This document shows, in pieces, positions 51,817-59,766 of a DNA stretch of 64,000 nt (position 1 is the stretch's first letter; every line of letters starts with the position of its first letter). This stretch comes from Bacteroidota bacterium (GTDB taxonomy: Bacteria; Bacteroidota; Ignavibacteria; UBA10030; UBA8401). The stretch lies in assembly GCA_041658205.1 (NCBI GenBank), contig JBBAAO010000001.1:2728001-2792000 (forward strand), in the 5' to 3' direction. The notes beneath the pieces were generated by a model, which had not been told where the DNA came from, did no database searches, and saw only the letters and a list, made by a program, of their open reading frames with translations. The position numbers and the translations under genes are program-made.

Positions 51817-53025
51817 TTTCTTTTTTAATCCCAACGACTTCATATACCCATCATTCACTGTGCAATTGATGAATTTGCAATTTTCCAGATAGTCGGCGAA
51901 TGCCTTTTGGATTACAGAGTGTGACGGTTTTGCGTCCCGAAAATCTTTGTAGGTTGTTCTCGGTTTGTTTACATAGGTGATAATTGAATCCCATTCCGTT
52001 GTTTGTTTGATTGAGACCATATTGCTCGGCGAGTCCATCTTTTTGTACGGCCAAAAACACCAGCCAAAATTGTTTTTCTCATTCAATCTGCGCCATGCAT
52101 CGATCCATCGATCGGTATTCTCGCCGGATTCCCCCATCCAAATAGGAACATTATATTTTTTTGAGAAGTCCGCATATTCCTGCACATGTTCTTGTGTTGT
52201 GTCGCACCAATATTTATGGTACGTATAGACGGTTTTTTTATCGAATGGCGGGCCGAACACTTTGAAATTTCCGTTCCACTGCGCACCACCAAGAAACACC
52301 ACATGGTTCGTATCAACTTCACGGATAGCGGCAACAAGCCGTTTATAGAATGGTTCGAGCTTATCGTTAAATTGCGTCGCGTCAAAATATGTTGCGATCG
52401 GTTCGTTCAAAAAATCATACCCTATCACAATCGTTTCCTGAGCATATCGTTTGGCAATTTCTCTCCATAAATCAACTGTCAGTTGTTGCGCCTCGGTGCT
52501 TTCAAATAAAAAAGGGTACCCGTAACTGTCGTCAATGTTATCTCCTGTCTGTCCACCGGGAGCGCAATGCATATCAAGAACAACGTACAACTTCTCTTCC
52601 CTGCACCACGCAATCACACGATCCAGCATTTCAAAACCTGGACCGGCAAATCGTGTTTCATGATCTTCGGAAACAAACAAGCGGTAATTAAACGGCACGC
52701 GAATAGAATTTAGTCCGCTTTTTTTAATGAATGTGATATCTTCCTTCGTAATATAATTGTCACGGTATTGTTTCCAGAATTTTTTTGTTTCTTCCGGCCC
52801 TAAGAGTTGATTGAATGTTTCATTGATCCGCTGCGGCGAGTTGGTATGAGTAAATTTGAACATATACCCTTCAGGTACAAGCCAATTTCCAAGATTGATA
52901 CCGCGGAGAAGAATCGGTTTGCCATCCGGAGTTATTATGTTCTGTCCCTTTGTTGAAACAAACGTGTTCTGCTGTGAAAAAAGTAATGAGAAACAGAAAA
53001 GCATTAAAAGACAATAATGTTTCAT
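51814..53025 (-). CDS. GH5 endoglucanase-type enzyme, periplasmic
   Basis: 403 residues with signal peptide (MKHYCLLMLFCFSLLFSQ) and only the GH5 barrel: LRGINLGNWLVPEGYMFKF, VLDMHCAPGGQTGDNIDDSY, acid/base Glu near 207 (GYDFLNEPIATYFD) and nucleophile Glu near 298 (WMGESGENTDRW). Without CBM, sorting domain or lipobox it should stay in the periplasm, unlike its two larger relatives. The last residues (LGLKKK) and the TAG come from, or run into, the inverted repeat; the original end may have been changed. SD AAAGGA. Confidence 0.9.
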   Translation of the reverse strand: MKHYCLLMLFCFSLLFSQQNTFVSTKGQNIITPDGKPILLRGINLGNWLVPEGYMFKFTHTNSPQRINETFNQLLGPEETKKFWKQYRDNYITKEDITFIKKSGLNSIRVPFNYRLFVSEDHETRFAGPGFEMLDRVIAWCREEKLYVVLDMHCAPGGQTGDNIDDSYGYPFLFESTEAQQLTVDLWREIAKRYAQETIVIGYDFLNEPIATYFDATQFNDKLEPFYKRLVAAIREVDTNHVVFLGGAQWNGNFKVFGPPFDKKTVYTYHKYWCDTTQEHVQEYADFSKKYNVPIWMGESGENTDRWIDAWRRLNEKNNFGWCFWPYKKMDSPSNMVSIKQTTEWDSIITYVNKPRTTYKDFRDAKPSHSVIQKAFADYLENCKFINCTVNDGYMKSLGLKKK

Positions 53026-53036
53026 AGCATCCTTTC

Positions 53037-53888
53037 TTAGTTAGTTTTTTCATATACACGCACATAATCAATAACCATTTTTTGAGGGAAAATGGAATTA
53101 TCTATCCCTTGTGCCCCGCCCCAATCTCCGCCAACAGCAATATTAAGAATAAAGTGAAAACGTTTATTGAACGGCCATCCCTGCCAGCCGGATCCGTCGT
53201 TCCACGATGTAAAATATTTTGTTCCATCCACGAAAAAATCAATCCGATCAGCATACCAATCAATCGCATAGGTGTGAAAATCGGTTGATGCGTTTGCAAT
53301 TTTGACCGTTCCTGATTTCTGAGTGCCGATCTTAAAATAATATTTTTGACAGTGGGTTGATCCATGAATAACGTTTTGGTCATATCCGACATGTTCCATA
53401 ATATCAATCTCACCGCTCGCCGGCCATCCACCGTATTCCCAATCTGTCGGAAGCATCCAAATGGCAGGCCATGTCCCTTTTCCAAAGGGAAGTTTCGCTC
53501 GTATCTCAAAATGTCCGTATGTCCAATCCCCTTTATATTTTGATCTCATCCGTGCAGAAGTATATTGCTTACCTTGATATGCTTGCTTCTTTGCAACAAT
53601 GGTTAATGCGCCGCTGTCCACATACGAATTCTCAAAACCTTCAGTATAGTATTGTAATTCATTATTACCTCCTCCGTTGCCATTGACTTCATACCCCCAT
53701 TTACCGGAATCAACAAAAGATCCGTTAAATTCATCATTCCAAACTAATTTCCATCCCGGTAGAACCAGAGAAGTATCCTGGGCAGTCGTTGTCGATTCAA
53801 TGATTTTTGACGGCCCATCTTCCTTGCATCCTGTCATTGGAAATGAGCATAAGAGCAATGTCATGAGAGTAATCATATTTTTTTTCAT
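53037..53888 (-). CDS. GH16 beta-glucanase (laminarinase-type), predicted lipoprotein
   Basis: 283 residues from the ATG at 53888. The signal peptide ends in MTGC (C21), a lipobox. The GH16 jelly roll has LVWNDEFNGSFVDSGKWGY, the catalytic EIDIMEHVGYD (nucleophile and acid/base Glu near 160-164), and YAIDWYADRIDFFVDG. The residue set around the catalytic motif is typical of endo-beta-1,3-glucanases. The gene ends 11 bp before the GH5 at 51814 and starts 25 bp after the preceding gene. Confidence 0.93.
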   Translation of the reverse strand: MKKNMITLMTLLLCSFPMTGCKEDGPSKIIESTTTAQDTSLVLPGWKLVWNDEFNGSFVDSGKWGYEVNGNGGGNNELQYYTEGFENSYVDSGALTIVAKKQAYQGKQYTSARMRSKYKGDWTYGHFEIRAKLPFGKGTWPAIWMLPTDWEYGGWPASGEIDIMEHVGYDQNVIHGSTHCQKYYFKIGTQKSGTVKIANASTDFHTYAIDWYADRIDFFVDGTKYFTSWNDGSGWQGWPFNKRFHFILNIAVGGDWGGAQGIDNSIFPQKMVIDYVRVYEKTN

Positions 53889-53913
53889 AGGTTGTAATTG
53901 TTTTTTGTCGTCG

Positions 53914-55281
53914 TTATTTCCAGTTTCGTGAAAACATTTCAAATGCCATTCGTGGGCGCCATTCGTCCATTCCATCATTATCCGTATCCGGTGTGACAGC
54001 TACAATTCCCCACCATTCTTCATTAGAGTAACCGTCGGGATGCGCACTTGTTTGATAACCACCGTAATCATGACTGTTCACGTCTCCTGTTGCCTTCCAC
54101 CACTCGTCAGTAAATTCAAATACTGTTGCACCAACGCAAACATCTTTCGCTGTCCTGATCTGCACCCAATTCACACTGTCAACATATGCCTGAATTGATT
54201 CATATTCAATTTTATTTGCATTATTTAACGCATCAATTCCAAATTCAGTAATCACAATCGGTTTTGTTGTTCTGGTGCGATAAGTGGAGAAAAAATTTAT
54301 AAAATTCATTTCGTATGCATTACTGGCCCAAAGATCGATGTAGGTAATGGAAGAGTCGTTCGCTTTCATTCCACTCTCTCCAATATTATACAGATGTCCA
54401 TTGCTGATGCAGACGGGATGATATTTTTCTCCCTCCACTTTATAGGCTGCTATCGCCAATTCCTGCGTAAGAGAGTACCAATATGGACTGTTCCCGTTAT
54501 TGGGGGTGGAAGAATAATTTTGTTCGTTTCCAATATTCCACATCAGTACGCCGGGAAAATCTTTGAGATCTAACACCATGGCTGCAAAATTATCAATCAC
54601 CGTTTGTCGCACGTCGACAAGGGATAAATCAAGATCAAGATTGACCCAAAAGCTGACAATCACCCTTATATTATTGAGAGCGGCCTGTCGAAGAAAATAT
54701 TTATCAACACCGGAATACGTTCTTACAGTATTGGCATTTAATCCCTTCAGCCAAAAATTAGACCGATCATAAATCTCTTTAGTGATTGGTTTACCACCGA
54801 TTGGCATTGGGGAAAATGCGGCTCCCTTAATAATGAATTCAGTATAAACACCGTCACCGTCAAAATCTGTTTCTACTGTTTTATTTTTTATTCGAACAGG
54901 ACCTGTACTTGTCGGTTTAGCGGTGGGAATGATATACGTTTTCTTTTGCAATACAGCGCTGATTGTGGAAACTCCATTAATCGGATTAGGAACCGCACCA
55001 TCATACACCTCAAAACCGATTTTTTCGATCTTCACCCGGTGCTTCCCCGCCGGAAATCCTGTAAGATGAAAAAGCCCATTCGCATCTGTAAACACTCCTT
55101 CGAATGTTCCTGCCGTTGATAAAGATATTTTTGCATTGAACACAGCCAGACCGTTTCCATCTTTAACTGTGCCTGAAATTACTGTTGGACTGGTATATGA
55201 GTCGTCGGCCGTAGTTTCGCATGCCGGGGAGAGGAGAGAAAAGATGAAAATGAACGCGGTATGAGTAAAGAAAGATTTCAT
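53914..55281 (-). CDS. TIM-barrel glycosidase-type lipoprotein with CarboxypepD_reg-like domain
   Basis: 455 residues from the ATG at 55281. The lipobox is LSPAC (C21). A carboxypeptidase-regulatory-like beta sandwich (about 35-115; ISGTVKDGNGLAVFNAKISL) is followed by a TIM barrel related to GH2 catalytic domains or GH17/GH72 beta-1,3-glucanosyl enzymes. Candidate acid/base Glu is in LMWNIGNEQNYSS and nucleophile Glu in PIVITEFGIDAL. The family cannot be fixed by eye. An activity on beta-1,3-glucan would fit the adjacent GH16 enzymes. Confidence 0.72.
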   Translation of the reverse strand: MKSFFTHTAFIFIFSLLSPACETTADDSYTSPTVISGTVKDGNGLAVFNAKISLSTAGTFEGVFTDANGLFHLTGFPAGKHRVKIEKIGFEVYDGAVPNPINGVSTISAVLQKKTYIIPTAKPTSTGPVRIKNKTVETDFDGDGVYTEFIIKGAAFSPMPIGGKPITKEIYDRSNFWLKGLNANTVRTYSGVDKYFLRQAALNNIRVIVSFWVNLDLDLSLVDVRQTVIDNFAAMVLDLKDFPGVLMWNIGNEQNYSSTPNNGNSPYWYSLTQELAIAAYKVEGEKYHPVCISNGHLYNIGESGMKANDSSITYIDLWASNAYEMNFINFFSTYRTRTTKPIVITEFGIDALNNANKIEYESIQAYVDSVNWVQIRTAKDVCVGATVFEFTDEWWKATGDVNSHDYGGYQTSAHPDGYSNEEWWGIVAVTPDTDNDGMDEWRPRMAFEMFSRNWK

Positions 55282-55353
55282 AACAACTGGAGCAATAATT
55301 CCAACACAACGAGAGACTGCAATTCGCCTCTCGTTGTTAAAACACTGCATCGG

Positions 55354-56637
55354 TCAGTTGTGGCGCGAACCGATAAAGCCATAAAATACGATATACAGAT
55401 AACACACCGCAGGAAGAATGAATGCAGTTTGAATACCGTATGTATCTGCCAACGCACCCTGCGCTAACGGAATGATTGCACCGCCCACAATGGCCATGAT
55501 TAATACACTTGAGCCTTGACTTGTTAATTTGCCAAGTCCGTCAATTCCCAGAGTAAAGATAGTCGGGAACATGATTGAATTGAATAATCCAACACTGAGG
55601 ATCGTCCACATTGCAGCAGTTCCGGTGGTGAACACTGTAGTGAAAACAAGCCCGCACGAAATTAACGCGAACGTACCGAGTAATTTTCCAGCGTTTACTT
55701 TTTGCAATAACGCCGAACCAATAAATCTACCTACCATTGCGCCGCCCCAATAATATGAGACAAAACCTGCAGCGGCAGCTTCTTTTAATCCCGCAATATC
55801 CGGCTGTCCAATAAAGTTCACCAAAAAACTGCCGATGGAAACTTCTGCTCCCACATATACAAAAATTCCGACCGCACCAAGAACAAGATGCCGATGTTTG
55901 AGTGCGTCCGTTAGTTTTCCCGCTTTCGCATGGTGGTCTTCCACCGATGCAATAACTGGAAGTTTAAATTTCGCCATTGCAAACGCGAGTACAAATAGCG
56001 CGATACCAAGTCCCACATACGGAGTTTGTACCGACGATGCTTCCGTTAATTTATAAGCCTGCAATTGATCCGGGGGAAGAGCGCGCATTGCATCAACGCT
56101 TAACATTGTAGTTGTTAAAATAAATAACCCGCCAAAGTAGGGTGCGATTGTTGTTCCTAAAGAATTAAAAGCCTGTGTTAGATTTAATCTACTGGACGCA
56201 GTTTCTGATCGTCCAAGCACTGCCACATATGGATTTGCCGCAACTTGAAGCAGCGTAATCCCCGAAGCAAGAACAAACAGTGCTGTTAAAAAAAGTGGAT
56301 AGGACGGAACACTTGCAGCGGGATAAAAAAGAAATGTTCCAACACCAGCGGTAAGGAGACCGATCACAATTCCCTTTTGATAACCAAACATATTGATGAT
56401 CTTTCCCGAAGGAATCGACATAATAAAATACGCCGTAAAAAATGTGAACTGAATGAACATCACTTGTGTGTAAGAGAGATCAAATACCGCTTTTAAGTGA
56501 GGAACAAGAATGTCATTCAAACAAGTGAGGAATCCCCACATAAAAAAAAGCATGGTCACAACTGTGAGCGGAACATTGTAATTTCCACCCTGCGATGGAT
56601 CTATGTGTGTTTCGGTTGGAACGGTTACTGATGCCAT
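55354..56637 (-). CDS. FHS-family sugar:proton symporter (MFS, fucose/glucose-galactose permease type)
   Basis: 427 residues with about twelve membrane helices. The start TMLFFMWGFLTCLNDILVPHLK is the signature of the FucP/GluP group, and ASGITLLQVAANPYVAVLG, RLNLTQAFNSLGTTIAPYFG, and GRFIGSALLQ are further group features. It imports a monosaccharide across the inner membrane with protons. It is the only transporter in the glycosidase locus. An AGGA SD is upstream. It lies 72 bp from the TIM-barrel gene and 50 bp from the GH16 gene. Sugar specificity is not determined. Confidence 0.92.
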   Translation of the reverse strand: MASVTVPTETHIDPSQGGNYNVPLTVVTMLFFMWGFLTCLNDILVPHLKAVFDLSYTQVMFIQFTFFTAYFIMSIPSGKIINMFGYQKGIVIGLLTAGVGTFLFYPAASVPSYPLFLTALFVLASGITLLQVAANPYVAVLGRSETASSRLNLTQAFNSLGTTIAPYFGGLFILTTTMLSVDAMRALPPDQLQAYKLTEASSVQTPYVGLGIALFVLAFAMAKFKLPVIASVEDHHAKAGKLTDALKHRHLVLGAVGIFVYVGAEVSIGSFLVNFIGQPDIAGLKEAAAAGFVSYYWGGAMVGRFIGSALLQKVNAGKLLGTFALISCGLVFTTVFTTGTAAMWTILSVGLFNSIMFPTIFTLGIDGLGKLTSQGSSVLIMAIVGGAIIPLAQGALADTYGIQTAFILPAVCYLYIVFYGFIGSRHN

Positions 56638-56687
56638 ATCATTCCTATCTTAAGGTTATTGATTTGTACCATTCATCGTGAATTTGA

Positions 56688-57758
56688 TTATTGATTTCTT
56701 TTATAAACTCTCACCCAGTCAATATAGACCGAGCATGGAAATTTCGCATCCGCTACAATCGCACCGCCGTACGTCTTAGTATCGCTTCCTCCCACACCTC
56801 CGCTGAGGATGATAAAGAATGAATGCTCAAATGGATGCCATTCAGTGAAGTGATTGGAATATTCAGAAAGCAGCGTTCTCGATCCGTTTATTGTTTTGAT
56901 ACCATCTTCATCTTGACCGTCTCCCATGCCGCTGTCAAAACTGTCGCCGTCATTAAAATAATGTATGTGGTATACATGTCCATCGACGGCAAATTCCATT
57001 CTGTCGCTGAACCACTCTATTCCATAAACGTGAAATGAGTTACTTCCAGCGGTTGAATCATTTGCTTGTGGGGGATATCCTGTGTAAGTGGGAGATGAGA
57101 ACGGAACTGTTTTTGAAGCATATTTGTAATATGCTCCTTTGTGTCCATGATTCCATTCTGCCCATTCATTATTCAGCCACGACCATGCATAATGAACGCT
57201 TCCAAGATTATCATATGGAAATGAGCCGACATACTCCATGATATCTATTTCGCCCCCCTGCGGCCACATGATTGATGATTGATTGGTAGGTTTTTCGGCC
57301 GGCATCATCCAAAAAGCAAATCCCTCCCCCTTATACAATACATCTTTTGCCCACACCCGCGCTTCTATTCTATGTCCAGGACCCCACGAACCTTTGCCAC
57401 TGGTAGTTACTCTTCCACTGGTAAATTCTCTATCGATGTAATGCTCTTTCCTGGTAGTGATCGCTAAACAACTGCCTTCAGCATTATTTAGTCCAGTAAC
57501 GATCACGATATTTTCTTTTCGATCAGTTGCTCGATCTAATTGTCCGGTGCCAAAATCTCCATTGACACCCGTTCCCGTTTCATAATTCCATTTTGTTAAA
57601 TCGAGTGTTGTCCCATCAAATTCATCATTCCACACAAGTGTGTAGTTTTCATAATTTCTCGGTGGATTCTTTTTCTCTTCCGGATCTTCAAGAAGGTTTT
57701 TACACCCTGTTGAAACGATCGTGAATACCGAACAAAATATAATACTACACCATTTCAC
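56688..57758 (-). CDS. GH16 beta-glucanase, predicted lipoprotein
   Basis: 356 residues, GTG start. The start is chosen because MKWCSIIFCSVFTIVSTGC gives a good lipoprotein signal (C19); no in-frame ATG does. The GH16 fold has LVWNDEFDGTTLDLTKWNYE, the catalytic GEIDIMEYVGS (Glu near 168-173), and GIEWFSDRMEFAVDGHVYH. It has extra loops compared with the GH16 at 53037 (for example a GDGQDEDG segment), so its substrate range may differ. The gene begins 5 bp after the GH3 stop. Confidence 0.9.
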   Translation of the reverse strand: MKWCSIIFCSVFTIVSTGCKNLLEDPEEKKNPPRNYENYTLVWNDEFDGTTLDLTKWNYETGTGVNGDFGTGQLDRATDRKENIVIVTGLNNAEGSCLAITTRKEHYIDREFTSGRVTTSGKGSWGPGHRIEARVWAKDVLYKGEGFAFWMMPAEKPTNQSSIMWPQGGEIDIMEYVGSFPYDNLGSVHYAWSWLNNEWAEWNHGHKGAYYKYASKTVPFSSPTYTGYPPQANDSTAGSNSFHVYGIEWFSDRMEFAVDGHVYHIHYFNDGDSFDSGMGDGQDEDGIKTINGSRTLLSEYSNHFTEWHPFEHSFFIILSGGVGGSDTKTYGGAIVADAKFPCSVYIDWVRVYKRNQ

Positions 57759-57763
57759 AATTA

Positions 57764-59590
57764 TTATTTCATCGCTTTTTCAGTCGAATATGTTAAACCA
57801 AATCCGAACGGAAATAACGGATTATATTCTGTATCCCCGACATTGATGGGAATTTGGCTCATCGATTTCGGCCATGAATGAGGAAGCTTACCCGTCGGCT
57901 CATAATCACCGAACAATACATCAGCAACACCTTGACCTTCCGTTCCGGGAAGCCATGCTGCAATGAATGCTGTGCTGGCATCCAATGTGCTGTTCACAAT
58001 CAATGGACGGCCGGAAAGCAAAATAACAACGACAGGAATTCCTTTTGATCGCAATTTTTCCACAAGCGCCGCATCATCGTTGGATAAAGTGAGATCGGCT
58101 TTGTCACCCAAAAACTCTGCATATGGTTCTTCACCGACAACAACAATCGCCACATCACCGCTGTCTGCACCGCTGCCGTCAGCCGAATATTTTACGTTCG
58201 TTGCTTTGGAAACCGTATTGGTAATAGCTTGATAAATTGTAGTTCCGCCAGAAATGGTTTTTCCCATTTTCCCTTGCCAATTAATTGTCCAGCCGCCGCA
58301 TTGCATACCAATATCATCGGCACCTTTTCCTGCAACAAGAATACTCTTCGCATTTTTGGATAACGGCAAAAGATTTTTTTCGTTCTTCAATAGAACGAGC
58401 GATTGACGGACAGCGTTGCGGCCAATTTCCCGGTGTGCCGGTGAACCAATCTCCGTAAGCAATACCTTATCCGAATATTTTTGCTCAAACAAGCCCATCA
58501 CAATCTTCGCTTTCAGAATCCTCGATACTGCATCATCGATCCGTTTCATGCTGATAGCTTTTTCATTCACCAATTCTTTCATCGTGCTGACAAACGCATC
58601 ATAACTGTTGAACGATCCTCGAGGTGTGGTAATCATTGCCATATCCACTCCGGCATTGACAGCCTGTTCTACTGCATACTTATACTTTTGTGAAAGCTGA
58701 TCGATACCATTCCAATCACCGACTACGAATCCCTGAAACTTCAATTCACCCTTTAGAACATCGGTCAGTAAATACTTATTGCCATGCATCTTGTTCCCGT
58801 TCCAACTGTTGTAAGATGCCATGACAGAAAGCGCACCAGCATTAATCGCATCAATATACGCCGGAAGAAAAAGTTTCCTCATCGTCGCTTCATCTGCCAC
58901 CGTATTTCCTTGATCAATTCCATTCATTGTGCCGCCATCACCCATATAATGCTTTACGCATGCAAGCACAGAGTTTTTATCTGAAAGATTTGTTCCCTGC
59001 AATCCTTTCACGTGTGAGGTGCCCAGCATTCGGACCAACTCGGGATCTTCTCCAAAACTTTCATACGTTCTTCCCCACCGTTCATTGCGAACAACGGCAA
59101 CACATGGTGAAAACGCCCAATGAATCCCCGTCCCTTTCATCTCTTTTGCTGTGATCATGGCAACTTGTTCAACAAGTTGCGGATTATGCGTTGCACCTAA
59201 CGCAATATTGTGCGGGAAGATTACCGCACCATCAACATTATTGTGGCCGTGAACAGCATCAATACCAAAAATCATTGGAATCTTCAATCGTGTCTTTTCC
59301 GATAGTCGTTGCAGAGAATCATAACACTCAGCCCACCCTTTTGCTGAAAGATCAACAATTTCTGAATTACCACCCCAGAGGACTGAACCAAGAGAAAATT
59401 TAATAAGATCGCCGGGGGTATTTTTCACTGCCTCATAATCGATCTGAGTCATTTGCCCGATCTTTTCCTCTAATGTCATTTTTTTAAGAAGTGTTTGAAC
59501 TTGCGAATCGACCGACATCACTTTTTTCTGCTGTGCTGTCGTAACCGAAAAAAGAATGATGATTGCCGAGAATAATGAAAGTAGCTTCAT
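57764..59590 (-). CDS. GH3 glycosidase, periplasmic
   Basis: 608 residues from the ATG at 59590, which has AAGGA upstream and a signal peptide (MKLLSLFSAIIILFSVTTAQ). Conserved parts: IPMIFGIDAVHGHNNVDGAV, WGRTYESFGEDPEL, CVKHYMGDGGTMNG, nucleophile Asp near 290 (GFVVGDWNGIDQL), VVVGEEPYAEFLGD and GKLPHSWPKSM. It is a paralogue of the lipoprotein GH3 at 38755 but has no lipobox. Probably an exo-acting beta-glucosidase on oligosaccharides. A short palindrome lies in its leader. Confidence 0.92.
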   Translation of the reverse strand: MKLLSLFSAIIILFSVTTAQQKKVMSVDSQVQTLLKKMTLEEKIGQMTQIDYEAVKNTPGDLIKFSLGSVLWGGNSEIVDLSAKGWAECYDSLQRLSEKTRLKIPMIFGIDAVHGHNNVDGAVIFPHNIALGATHNPQLVEQVAMITAKEMKGTGIHWAFSPCVAVVRNERWGRTYESFGEDPELVRMLGTSHVKGLQGTNLSDKNSVLACVKHYMGDGGTMNGIDQGNTVADEATMRKLFLPAYIDAINAGALSVMASYNSWNGNKMHGNKYLLTDVLKGELKFQGFVVGDWNGIDQLSQKYKYAVEQAVNAGVDMAMITTPRGSFNSYDAFVSTMKELVNEKAISMKRIDDAVSRILKAKIVMGLFEQKYSDKVLLTEIGSPAHREIGRNAVRQSLVLLKNEKNLLPLSKNAKSILVAGKGADDIGMQCGGWTINWQGKMGKTISGGTTIYQAITNTVSKATNVKYSADGSGADSGDVAIVVVGEEPYAEFLGDKADLTLSNDDAALVEKLRSKGIPVVVILLSGRPLIVNSTLDASTAFIAAWLPGTEGQGVADVLFGDYEPTGKLPHSWPKSMSQIPINVGDTEYNPLFPFGFGLTYSTEKAMK

Positions 59591-59652
59591 GAGAGTGTCC
59601 TTCGGTAGACGTTGGAGATGTTTATTGAAAAAATTTCTAACAAGCAGCATTG

Positions 59653-59674
59653 ACCCTTTGTTCAAACAAAGGAT
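59653..59674. repeat. Short palindrome upstream of the GH3 gene
   Basis: CCTTTGTT and AACAAAGG pair perfectly around two bases, with partly complementary flanks (GAC / ATC). It stands in the 176-bp gap between the GH2 stop and the GH3 start and lacks a T-run. It resembles the palindrome at 11770-11802. Confidence 0.5.
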
Positions 59675-59766
59675 CGGAATGTTTCAAGATCAATTCCTTT
59701 CCACAGAGTCTGCCGTCGATAATTATATCAACCATTACTTATGGAAAAGAAATTTCCCTTATACAG